Origin: Agrypnia vestita
Taxonomy: Eukaryota > Arthropoda > Insecta > Trichoptera > Phryganeidae
NCBI GenBank assembly: GCA_016648135.1
Contig: JADDOH010023020.1
Span: 1-64,000, forward strand
Direction: 5' to 3'
DNA length: 64,000 bases
In this document: positions 1 through 12,800 of the stretch, piece by piece
Layout of the letters: each line of letters begins with the position of its first letter
Numbering within the stretch: the first letter of the stretch is position 1
Position numbers and translations under genes: made by a program
Notes under the pieces: model-generated
The model's input: the letters and a program-made list of their open reading frames with translations, nothing else
Database searches by the model: none
What the model was told of the DNA's origin: nothing

Positions 1-250
1 GAATGTTACAATTGTGTAAAGTGATCACTTAAGCCTACCAAAAGACAGGTCATAAGTCCTGTTACACCCAAATGACTTCTATACCTACTTTCCCATAATT
101 AATACAGTTTCGTCTCTGTGAGATATCTATAATATACACTAATTGATTAATAATGTCTCTGTGACATAAATCCAGCACTGTTCTGAAAGATTTGAACAAA
201 CTCAAAATATTCTCTGCTGTAATGTTGTCCATTATGCAGTTAAAGAGAAA
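1..250 (-). repeat. LINE-like 3' end fragment, minus strand
   Basis: The minus strand reads ENILSLFKSFRTVLDLCHRD and onward, then a 3' tail ending in TTTACACAATTGTAACATTC. It is closely similar to 5652-5880 on the plus strand and to a shorter piece at 6045-6130. The FKS.R segment resembles the C-terminus of non-LTR reverse transcriptases, but clade assignment is not possible. Confidence 0.5.
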
Positions 251-340
251 TGGGCATTGGCTATGCATGCATGCAGTTGGCATCACCTTGCCTGATGCCA
301 ACTGATGTTTTAATGGTCTTGGTATATTTTCCACCAGCTC

Positions 341-2264
341 TGATTTTACAAGGTATTAAAAATCATAATTTATTTCAAGATAAATGAAGTGACAAATGGT
401 AGAGTTCTGGGGATCGTACCTTGGGGGACTCCAAAGTCACCTATTGGTGAATTACTTGGAGATTGATTTGATCTGACTATCTGAGGTCTGTTCGGTGAGT
501 GGCTTTTTACCCGTTTGGGGCCGTTTTGTCGGTCCCGATTTCTTTTGGTTCTGATACGAGTTGTTCATGGGAGATACCGTCGAGTACTTCCCTCGAATCG
601 ATGAAGATACCCATGCAATTACTTGATTTGTTCAATTTATTTTGCATGATGGTGAATGTTTTGCAGTTGCGTCTTGTGTGCATTTCCCCCAGTGAATCCA
701 ATAGATTCTCATTTATTGTAAAATTGACTATTGTGATTGAGTTTAGTCTCTTTTGACTGCTTATTCTATATATTGTATTATTAATTAAGATTTTAGATAT
801 ATTAAATAAATAGTAGGTATATTATCTAAATCTCATTGTTTATTAAATTCGATTACACTACCTATATGATTGTAAGTGATTATCTCTCACCACACAAAAG
901 AATCATAATTTGTTTTGGTGAGGTATAACATATTTAAAAAAATGAATTTTTAGTAAAATATTATATGTATTATCAGTTAAATAAATAAAATAAAAATTGC
1001 AACAACCAATCAGATTCGGGGCGATAATAATAACACACTTTCAAAGGAACGTAACTTGCCCGTTTATTTTCGGAATTGGCTGAATTAAATTACCCTGTCT
1101 GTCTGTTAAGTGGCGGCATTGCATCTGAGAGGGTGTCCATCTTCATTTGAAAATCATTATCTGCGACAGACATTGCGAAGATAGCCATCTCGCGGTGATG
1201 CAAATCGCACCTGGATTGTCGCTATGACGACACGCAGAGCCTTCAACTCGGAGACGTTTCCTCACAGCGCACGGGAGTCGCTCCCACCTGCGACTTGTAA
1301 ATTAGGTACTTTATAAATAATAATCCTCGTATGAGCGTAATTGAATTCCGTTTGCAAAGGTTACGTACGTAGGTTATGTGGCAACGCAGTGGTCGGGTCC
1401 TAAATAATCTCCTGGCTGCCACTTCTTGCAGAGAAGCGCTGGACCACTCGGGGAGATGAACATCCAAAGCGTCACAACAGAATCTAATGTTTGTAAATGA
1501 ATTTATCACTCCTCATCTACGCAGAGGGCGACAACAATTAACCATTAAATTTAAAGCAACATAAAAGACATTGTTTTCAACCACTTTAATACTACAAAAT
1601 AACGTAAAAAACAAAAAGAAAAACAATAATAACACGCATTGTAAATCCTTACAATATGGCTTAACAGCGCAGTAGACAATTTAGTAACAACAGTAGGCAC
1701 CATCGTCAGTAATGATATGGAGTCTCCAATATAGTAGCAAACCATCATCGCTTTTATTTTCCTGTTTCTGAACACCATAAAATCTGCAAATCAACCGTAA
1801 GCGCACATTTAGTGAGCTGCATTTTGTTAGTAATCGAAACCTATAAATATTTTGAAATGTTTTTGATGCGCTTCGAGAGCCAGCACGACGAAGCATTCGA
1901 CGTTAAGAAATGAGAGATTATTTTTAAGACAAGTGCTCGTGTGTGGGTAGGTACAAGAAGTAAAAACAAAGTAGTGCCACGGATTCTTAAGCCTTAAGCT
2001 CTGCAGCGATTCGTGTCGAAGATAATTTTTCGAGATATTTTTTGCCCATGGGCCGATCGTGAATAACACTAAAGACCACTTTACATACCACGTAAAAGTG
2101 GGTGATGTAACGCGAATGCTTCCAAGTGTTTCGCAAACTAAGGGACAGGCCGCTTTACACTCACTTGTAATTATCTTAGAATAAGATGGACGGCGGTGAA
2201 AAACCGATAATCTTTGACATAATTCAATATTCGATTCTAATTTTGTACTTTTTCTTCGTTTCAG
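341..2264. other. Upstream of scaf-like exon 1; no gene seen
   Basis: AT-rich sequence with scattered short frames and a moderately GC-rich part at 1190-1480. It must contain intron sequence, because a splice acceptor (TTCTTCGTTTCAG) ends at 2264, but I cannot identify the 5' exon or a promoter. Confidence 0.5.
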
Positions 2265-3884
2265 ATTTCCCGCACAATGTTGGCACTGCGCGCCGCGGCG
2301 CTGCTGTTCCTCTGCGCCACCCCGTCCCTGGGCACCTCGGGGTTCCACCACTCGTCGTCTTACGGCTCGGAGTACCACTCCTCCGGCTTCGGAGGCCAGG
2401 GCCTGGCCTCGGAGCCCGTGGTCCAAACCAAGGCGTCCTACAAGGGCTGCTCCTCGTCAGCCGGATGCGCGGGCATCACGCTGGAGAACGGCAAGATCAC
2501 CGAGAAATTCGGGAACACAGCCGTCATCGGACTGAACGGAGAGATTCCGGAAAATCTTGACCCGGCGGAGCTTCACAAGAAGTTTGCGTTGCAAGCGGCA
2601 GATATCAACTCCGCTTTCGCGAAAGGAATCCCTTCGAGCGCTCCCTACTGGTGGGCCGGGAAGGACTCTCCTTTCAGAGACACGTACGAGACTTACCTAA
2701 AGTTTGTTAAAGAAAATCCTTTCGGCGCCGAGCCCTTCAAGTCGCCCTGCGGCACGCCCACCTGCCCGTTCGGCAGCTCGTTCAGCTCTCAAAAGCTGGC
2801 ATCCGACGGCGCAGCTAACTCGATCGACATCTCCAACAATCCCTTCTTGAACGGACAATTTGCCGCTGCTGGCTTTGCGGGAGGTGCGTCAGGATCGTTT
2901 GGATCAGGAGCGTCTAGCTTCTCATCGGGATCATCAGGCTCATCGGGATTAGGTTTCGGAGCGGGAGCGTCCGGAATCGATATATCTAAAAATCCCTTCT
3001 TAAGCGGGAGCATTCATTTGTCGGGAGGTCAAACCCAGGGAGGTGGATCTAACGTACCCGTAAATTCTTTCAGTTCTTCGTCCACATTTGGATCTTCAAC
3101 CGGAGGCACCGGGTCATTAGGTCACGGTGGGTCTGGAATAAATATCCAATCAAATCCGTTCCTAAATGGCGCGATTTCGGGCTCAGGTTGCAGCGGAGGC
3201 AAGGCCGGAGGATGCTCGCAATCCAGTATCACTTCGTTCCAGCAAACCGGAACAGTATCGAAGCCGTCGACCAGCGGTGGTTTCGATATATTGAACATCA
3301 ACACTAATCCTTTCCTCAACGGAGAAATCAACAAAGGATCCGGTGGGTCGATCCACATCTCCGGATCGTCGTCGACCGTAGGATGCAATGGAAAACCCTG
3401 CGGAGGAAACGTGCAGAGCTCCGGATTCGAACAGCAGCAACAGGTGACGACCGGATTCGGATCGGGTTGCAGCGGTAATTCTTGCGGATTCCAAAACCAG
3501 GATAAACAACAATTCAACACCGGTTTCGGGCAGGGGCCGAGTGGGTGCGGCGGAGCTGGTTGCGGAGCCCAAGGGCAACAACAAATTACAACGAGCTTCC
3601 AGCAAACCGGGAGCACTTGCAGCGGACCTTTTTGCGGACAGGATCAACAAGTCCAGCAGGGCTTCCCTCAGCAACCGTTCCCCCAGCAGCCCAAGAAGCC
3701 TTCGGTCTCGAACCTTCCTCACCCACCGGGCGTAGCCGGAGCCGGTTTCAAAGAGTCTGGCAATATCAACGGAGAGCTGTCGATCACCTGCATCGGAGAA
3801 GGAAACATTTGCGTCCACAAGAACCTCTGCCTCAATGGATTCGTCAACGATAATGGAGAGAACATCTTGCAGCTTCGAAGCGCG
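2265..3884 (+). CDS. scaf: scaf-like exon 1 (coding from 2277): signal peptide, NPFLNG region, first half of clip domain 1
   Basis: The exon follows a pyrimidine-rich acceptor ending at 2264. The first ATG (2277) opens a hydrophobic leader (MLALRAAALLFLCATPSLG), so I take it as the start. It encodes residues 1-536. After a conserved-looking block (GCSSSAGCAG..., PYWWAGKDSPF) comes a Gly/Ser-rich stretch with four NPFL(N/S)G motifs near nt 2838, 2990, 3150 and 3305, then Gln/Gly/Cys-rich sequence. It ends with three clip Cys (SITC, NIC, NLC) before a GTAAGT donor at 3885. The exon is clearly more GC-rich than the flanking DNA. Long frames on the opposite strand here are shadows of this biased composition. 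Confidence 0.85.
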
Positions 3885-6800
3885 GTAAGTCTTTAAACAA
3901 CACTATTTGTAAGGTTCACTTAACATTTCAAATAAATGTCGGACATAAGTATGGTATTTACCGCGTTTGAATAATTAATTTAATCTCCGTCAGTTTTTTA
4001 ATTTAAAAAAATCACACCTCAACATTTCTGCAGAGCGCACATGATCAAAGGTGTCACTGAATGCCTCAGAGATCCCCCTCGCAAACTCGCGAAGAGGACC
4101 CTGCGAACAAATAGCGAAGCAATTCTTTTGTAACTCGGCATTGAAAAGAGTCTATGAGATAATATTGACAAACACCGAGATACGAATAGCGTCATGATTT
4201 CCAGATAAGTGTTTGTTCAGTGAATTTTTTGCCTGAATTTTGGTATTGACCTTTTTAATATCATCTCGGTTGTTATTTCAGAATATCTCTTAAGCGATGT
4301 GAGGTTTATTTGCCAAGGAAGTACGCGTTGCGTCAATCTTTTTAATGTCACGAACGGTCACATTCTTGGAACCACGATCTTTCAAATTCAGGAAGCCTCT
4401 AAGTGTGGCGCTAATTCATTGCAATGTTGACTGTAAGACACTGCGTAAATTGAACCTCTTCCTCTCAGTTATCATAGCCTAGAATTAAGTAAATTTGTTA
4501 GTATTTAGGTACCACTGAACTCCTACTAGAGGAGTGAAAGATTTTATAAAGTCTTTTAAGGCCACAAGAATGTTTGAATATTTTGATAAAGGTTTCTCTT
4601 AACTATCCTCACTCTTATCTCTTGTCTTGTCTGTAAATTGTCAGTCCGGTGGGATGAAGCTAGACCCGTACTTCAGCTTCGCTAGAAGTTTAAATTCGAG
4701 GACGTCCCTTCCCAGGTAGTGTGATTGAATGCTCAATGTCACACTACCTCTCCCGAGGTCTCCATTTCAGAACTCTGGAAGGCCATCTTGTAGCATCCTG
4801 CCTTGCGACATTTCCTGCCCATTGCCATTTTAGCTTCGCTACATGATATCCACTACTATAGTTCTGCGCCTAATTTCGTCATTTCTAATTCTATCTCTTA
4901 GGCCAAGCATGGATCTCTTCATGGATCGTTGCGTGCATTTGAGCTTTTCTACCTTTTTCTTTGAAAGGGCCGTAGTCTCCACTCCATACGTCATCACTGG
5001 CAGTATGCATAATTCAAAGGCTTTTCTTTTTAGGCTAATTGGCTTCACTAAATGACTCGGTGCATTGCCGTGGGTCCTGACTTAATTGGACGTTTATTTT
5101 CAGGCATTGTAGAATATTAAAAAGATCAACCTAATTAATATATAAATGAAGCGGCCATTAAGCATAAAGCACGTCGTAAAACATCAAATAATTTAAATTA
5201 AAAATAGGCATTATTAGCCACATCGTTATTATTAATCTTTACGTACAATTAGCAATAAAAAAACTAGTTTTCAGTGGTCACAATAATGCGATGATGTCAT
5301 CTCGGAGGCATTTCACGGACCCGAGATGGAACCTTGTCAAAGCATATTTGAACGCGTATTAGCTCTACCGAATTCACAAGAAGCGTAAATATTCGCACTT
5401 GCCAAATTCCGGACTTACGGTAGGACTGCTCGGTTTTTTTTTCCCAATGTGGTTTCTGATTGCTTAAGTAAACATATTCGATATTTACCAACAAGCTAAA
5501 TTATAAATATTGTCGCGTGAGAAGAAACAACGCGAAGTTTTCGACATTTCGAAAGGCATGTAGGTAGAAATAGGTATACAGGATTATTTGGTAAACATTT
5601 GTAACCTCGCAGGACTATTATATTCCTGCCTTGATTATGAGTTGAAGATGTTTACAATTCAGAATATTTTGAGTTTGTTCAAATCTTTCAGAACAGTGCT
5701 GGATTTTTGTCACAGAGACATTATTAATCAATTATTGTATATAATAGATATCTCACAGAGACGAAACTGTATTTCTTATGGAAAAGTAGGTATAGTATAA
5801 GTCATTTGGGTGTACATAGGACTTATGACCTATCCTTATGGTTGGCTTGAGTGACCACTTTACACAATGTAACATTCGCCATTTCCACCCATGATGGAAA
5901 ATACCATGCTTACTAATTTTTGGAAGTTGTATATATATTAAATTGTGTGACAAGCTTTCACATATGAGTTGTAACCGCCTTTCCATGCAGCCTGTACAAA
6001 GCCATTTTCATTCCCCTAAATCCCCATAGATGTCGCTAATTATTTTTAATATCCTATGACTTCTATACCTACTCTCCCATAAGAAATACAGTTTCGTCTC
6101 TGTGAGATATCTATAATATACATTAATTATTGAAGATGTTTACTATTCGCAAAACGTGTCTGTGGCTCTATTTTGTACTTCTTCTTCGGTCCTATAATGT
6201 TACTTCTCTAAGATAACTCATTTCAGCGGTCTCAATCATTTTCTTAATCTATTACTGGTGACCATATGTTAAAGTGGACCTGTTCACAGATTTAAAAAAA
6301 GACAATTTGCTACTGACACTTAACTTTAACATCGCACTACAAGGGCAACTTAATGCCCCGCTAGGAACTCCGATTCGTATGTCGTTTTCACCTTCACCTG
6401 GATAAACCCGTGTCTTGATTTATCTTATCATTTTGTGAGTGTCTTTAATAAATATTTCAAGATGCATAAATTTTGTCAGTCATAATGACCTCGAGACAAA
6501 AATAAAAGATACTTGACAATGTCAGCCGAGTATCTGAAGTGTTTAAATAAAATTAACGACTACAATAATCTTCCTATAACATAATAACAATATAAATATT
6601 TCTTACAGAAGAAATTTTAAAAATTAAAACCTTCTTAAAATCCAACAGAAATTCATAAATCATTTAAATTTACAGCTTTTTTCAAAACATTTCATTATTA
6701 TTCATATCTAATTATCTTATATTTCCACCCGTATAATTAAATGATTCACATATGTACCTATATACAGGATAAGAACTGCGGCTCCCTTATCAGACTCAAG

Positions 6801-9800
6801 AGCTTCTCTTCATTTCTCTTCATATGACTAATAAAATCCAAAAAAAAAGTAAATTTTATATAAAAATATGTAAAATTAAATTTGTACCTTATATTAAATA
6901 AAATAAAATAAAATATTTCGCACAGACAAAGTCGTGATCCCAGAAATACACAATGTGGACCTCAGTATACAGGGTGTAATAGAGCTAGTCCACAATAATT
7001 TTACAGGTGGATTCCTGCCTTGATTATGAGTCGAAAATGTTCAAGCAACCATGACCTAATTATCAACAGTTATGGAGTTATACAATATCAAAGTTGACAT
7101 TTTTTTCAATATTTCTGACTTATTTTTTACAAAACATTGAAGTGTAATCACACTAACTATATCGATTACGAAAAATTCTTTTTTTTTCAATAAAAGTCAA
7201 AAAAATAATAAAAATCCTGAAAAAATCCAATTGGGGTTGGAAGGTTTTTATCATTTTATTTGACTTGTATTAAAGGGAATGAATTTTTCATATTGGATAT
7301 AAGTTTCTGTAATGATATTACAAATATTGGCAAAAATAAATTATAAATATTGAAAAAAATGCAAACTTTGATGTCGCATTCTTCTTAACTATTGATATTG
7401 GGTAATGGCTGCTTGAACATTTTCGACTCATAATCAAGGCAGGAATCCACCAGTATTGTGGATTTGCTCTGTTATACTCTGTAAAAGTAGAAAGGTCTAA
7501 TTACATGAACGTATATCTATATTATTTTAAAATATGTGGCAATGGAGAGGGAGCGATTTGCTCAGAAATCGGTCGGCGTCAAAATGTTTAAATACAAAAA
7601 TTCCTGTGTTTTAAAGTTTAATAAAAATATCCTCATAATACTCAGACAAGATTAATTTAACTAATTGATTTAGAATGATAATTTATGCAAAAATCCTACG
7701 AAACAACGTTTTTACAAAATTTTTAATAATAGTGTTAATGAATATGGTATATTATAGTATTAATTTATACAAAGGTTATTGCTAAGGTCGACGGATCTCT
7801 GACGTAGTCAGAAAATAAAAAAGTAATGACATGTGATACTTATTACTAATAATACGTTTGAACAACTCCTAAAATAAATGTCGTTTGTATTATAAATGAC
7901 TTTCGTATAAAAAAAACCTCCACGGAATGAGGAGAGATAATTTTTTTTATCAATTGTACAAAACCTACACAAATTAAATGCTTATTTAATAATATTTTAG
8001 TTGCAACCACGACGGAACATTAATTTGTTCGCGTCTTTATAGCATCTTCTTGGCGCTCCACGGAGAGGCGGCCGTAGCAACATGCGCGTAACGGCCGGTT
8101 CGGGTTTGCTGGCCCGAAGTTCAAGCCCCATTTCCGGCCGTTTAATTTCGCTTTTTTTAGCAGTGAATTCGAACGGAATTACGGACTTTACACTATTATG
8201 TTTTATACCCGCTCAATATCATTAATAATTATTAAATAGTTTAAAAATAAGATCTTTGGGGTTAAGTTATACTTCTCCATTTATGGTCGGCTTCTCTGAC
8301 CATCTTACTCCACTTTTTTCTATCAATCAGACGAGTACTTGTGATTTTATGAATCATGTGATCTTCACACGATAGATAATCACGTGATCTTCATGTGATA
8401 TCACTTAATTAGGATTAAGAATTTTAGTTTCACAAAGACGAAACAATTTATATGAGAAACATGTACCGAAGTATTTTTATATGATGGTCCAGGGCTCACG
8501 GCCTGTAGGAGCAGGCTTAAGTGATGAGTTTACACAATGCAACGTTCGCCAATTCCATCGTAATAACATCCAAAATTATCAAAAATTTTAAAGTTCTATA
8601 TATTTTCCGAAATCTAAAAAACTTTCGTTTATTTGAAGGCACTTTGCTAGAGACATCTGTAGTATTCTCTCGTGAAATATTTAGTAAGTATACATGGATT
8701 TCGCAGCTGGTAATGATTTCTACGTTGTGAGACTTCTATAATTTATCTTAATTAAATAATCATACCTCTGGGGACAAAATCGAGCAACTGTGCTCTTAGA
8801 ACATACTTGTATATAAAAATACTGTTCATATCGCTCGTTCGTGTCATCCGAATCGATCTTTTTCCATCAATCGATCAATTCTAAAGACAACAGTTGTGGT
8901 AGATATAATATTTATTTATTTATTTCATGCGCAGAGCATTGCAACAGTTTAAAGCCAGCATTTTTTTCGCAATCGATTTTTTAATATCTCACCATTTTCA
9001 AGTATCAAAATACTTAAATTAATAGTTATCGGCTTCCCCGAATCGTGTTTGTCCTCTCATGACCGCTGTGACGTCATCAATCGGTCGTGATGCTGAGCCA
9101 ATATGTGCTCCTAGTAAACAGCTCTCATTGTTAGGCTTCGGTGTGCCACCTCTGGGAAGAATTCAAAAAACCCAGTGTACCGTTGGTGTTTGAAGACGTG
9201 ACATTATGACGCGATGATGATGATCATTAATAAGGATTCTATTCTGTAAGACACCTTTGTGTCGAGAGTTGCTTTACAATTACCCGCAGACTACCCTCTG
9301 AATAACGAGGCATCAATTGAGAAGTTCAAATAAGAGAGTTTCAAACTGAGACATCGAGCTCCGATGATTTGAATATTCATTCTTCGATCTATGTGGGTGG
9401 TTTTTCTTTTTCTTTTTTTGATATTGAAGAGCCTAGGTAGAAAGACCTGGCTCATCATCGTCATCATCAGGCTGCGTCTCTCCACTGTTGAATACTGGCC
9501 AAATATTACAAATTAACCCTTACGTTACTACCAAGGTACCTGGGTACCCATTTTCAACTTCAAGTTTAAATAATCTTATTCATCAACGCTAGATGCTTTT
9601 ATTTGTTCGGGTCCCCATTATTTCAATTATTTAAAGGGGAGGGGAAAAAAGGTAAGACGGAAATTGCTATGAAAAGTAGCAACTTTTTAAGAAGCTACTT
9701 GACCACTGTCTAAAAATAAATTTGTGAGATACAAAACAAAATAATGCATGTGGGAACGTCCATCCAGGTTGAGTACCCGGATACCTTGGGTAGCAACTAG

Positions 9801-12800
9801 TGTTAGAAATTCCGGGTAGTAACATTATGGTTAAAGGAGACATATAAATTAAAATGAAAATATAAGAAAAGTGCTTTAATAAATGTTTATTTCTGTGTGG
9901 GAGATATACAGTGAGTGAACTTTTGCAGGCCTCTCCGGGTCGCGTCGCCCTTTACACGACGTGATACGCAGACGGCCTTTTAGAGCAAAACAAATTTCAA
10001 CCTGGCGACGTATGAATAGGATCGATGTGTCAGCTTCCGCTCATAAAACGACACAGCGAATGCGGGGGGCGTCCATTTACTGTTGAATATAGGCCACCAA
10101 TAAAGATAGCCAGTTCTGTCTATCTTCAGACATCCTCATCCATTAATCATCCGCCATTCTGACGGTTGACACCTGTACCAGCGCTAGCCTGTTACTCCGG
10201 CACCATCACTACCATACCCCACGGTCCATTTTGACCAACATTTGCTTCCTTGGTTCTCTGGCGAATTGGTATATTCTCTTGGAGATGTTCCAGGCACTGT
10301 TCCACTGTTTTTCGGGCGACTGTTATATTGTTTATCATATTAGTAGTGTGTCAGCCGGCTACAATATCACATTTAACAGTCTAAGTGATTCTGGTGGGCC
10401 GCTATTGGCTCTGTCAATAATCGTGATCATTCGAACCGTACAAGAAGTCGTGGCCCGCGCACGCGTTTTACCTGATCTTGAAGAAGTTTATGTCCGACAA
10501 ATAAGGCGTGATGTTATGTTTACGAACAGAACATTTTTTAGAAGGCTTTCCTTTGTTCTGTATGTATTTCACAAAAATGCGAGTGACTAGAACTATTATA
10601 TATTAATCTGCGTACTAAATATGTGTCAAATGTTAGTTCATCGACTGTTGAAGTATAATTCGTTATTTGGGTGAATTTAAAACCCCCCAGCATTTTTGTT
10701 TGTCTTACTTTTGTAGGTATCTATGGTTCATTTCGCACGAGTCTCGGTGTCAAATCAAACTATATACACGGGTGTGAGTTTTTGTATATTTTTACCAACT
10801 CCAAGTATACTTGGTACTGAGATTTATTTCATCGTCTCCTTTCACAGGACACCAGACTCTACATTTTTTCCACTGTAACATATTTTCAAAAATAAACAGA
10901 TTTCAATAAAGGTATTCAGCTTCTTTTTCTCAATAAACACACTTGTAAAACATCATATTGCCTCACTACACTAGTGATGACTCATTTGACTGAAAAATAA
11001 TTCATCATGTCTCAACCCCCAAGGATATGTCCGTGAAAAAATGGCCGAAAGTGAGAGTTGCGATGTTGATTTTAAACTGAAAAATGATAGCAAAGGCAAC
11101 AATATCCGCTGTTTGGTAGCAAACACAGTAATATTCATATTTAAAATTTAAATATTTATTTATACGCGAAAACAAAAGGAAAACTAGGGTGGCAGTTGTT
11201 TTTAAAATCGTATTTCTAATGATATGTGGGTTTCATAGATTCCAAAGAAATATATCTGAGTATATTACGTGTGTGTAGTGTAATGACAGGTATTTTATTT
11301 GTTTATCAGTAGAATATTGCTGCCTTTGCTTTTGTACCGCCCTCATTTTATACTCATTTGAACTATTGATTTTCAATCGTTCATTTGTTCACCAAAAATC
11401 ATCGCTGATGAAGGGGGAGGGGATAGAGCCAGTCGTCATTTTGCTTTCATTAATTTGTTCACCAAAAATTATCGCTGACGGGAGGGATTGGAATCGCTCA
11501 TTTTCAATCGTTCTATACTTTTACGACGTGTGAAAAATAAATCAGAGAAACTTAATTAAATAATTATAATTAAAATAGCTTCCTTATATTCTACACTGGC
11601 TGTAGGAATTACATATTTTTTTTGACTAATGAACTGAGTAGTTCGTTCGTGCGAAACAGTTCAAAAATAACATTTCGTTCATGAATGTCCCATCTCTACA
11701 CTATACAGATCCTAAAGCTTTCATCATCATCATCATCATTCTTGGCACTACAACCGTTGGTGGGTCTTTTCAAAAATTTTCAATAATTTTCCTCCACTCA
11801 TCTCGGTCTAGTGCCAGCTCTCTCCAGTTTCGAAGCTCTAAGGCAGAGACATCTTTGAGGACGTTGTCACTCCATCTTCATTTTGGCCTAAAGCTTTACT
11901 GACTACAAAATGCATGGATAAATTTAAGAGATATTTTAAAACAGTCGAAACTTGTTTATATGCATAATAACAATTCTATCTGATGACTGCTATAAATCTT
12001 GTTATATTTGATCAACGCGATATATTTTGGTACTAAAAACGCGGAAAACATTACAGTCAATTTGGGATCATCAATCAGTCTTTATCTCATCATTAAATTT
12101 AGCAACTCTTTTCAATATCCGTATTATTATTCGGATTTAATATGTTTAATAATAACGGTGACATAGCAGTGCCGCATACAGGATGCGGCTTGGGAGGCCA
12201 GACACATTCATGGACTACACTTAACATTATTGTCCACACTTTTTATTGTCTTATTTTTGTGTTGGAACTTTTTCAATCGGTGGTAGGCGCAGTCGCTAAC
12301 ACTGAACCCTTAAAAGGTCTAGCCACTGAGGTTAACAATAGTTTAAACAGTGATTGTAACAGTGGTTCACTCGTTGATGCACAAAAAAAAAGTCTTTCTG
12401 TTATTATTTATTGATACAATGTCAGTTTCATTGTGGCATAGCATGAATATATTAATTAAAATGAAACTAGACATTGAAAACGCGTGTTTTTAGAGCATCA
12501 TCTAGCGGATGGCGCTCGAATGATAAGCTGGACCTATCTGGAGTTATTTGAATATTTAATGTATTCAGAATCTTGAAAGGAGAACCATTTCTGTTATTTT
12601 CTTACCTTTGTGTGACTCATTTGGGACTATCTGTGACCAAAGGAAAGATCCGTTGAAGGATCAAACTGTGAATCATTTTTTGTGAAAGTGCGAGACATAC
12701 AATACAACACCTCTCTTCAGATCCAATGATTATTGTGATCAAGAAGAACCACTCCTACAATTGAAGCGACTAAGACCAGATCCAATCAGGGGTCAAACAC

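Noticed and set aside
1827..2426. 199-codon frame on the minus strand overlapping exon 1
   Set aside because: Its C-terminal part crosses the intron border and its N-terminal part is antisense to the signal-peptide exon; low-complexity composition shows it is a shadow.
3122..3818. Long minus-strand frames of 164 and 211 codons under exon 1
   Set aside because: Antisense to the Gly/Ser/Gln-rich coding region, whose biased codons keep other frames open.
10231..10590. 119-codon frame in intron 1
   Set aside because: No domain recognised and neighbouring sequence is repeat-derived; most likely chance.
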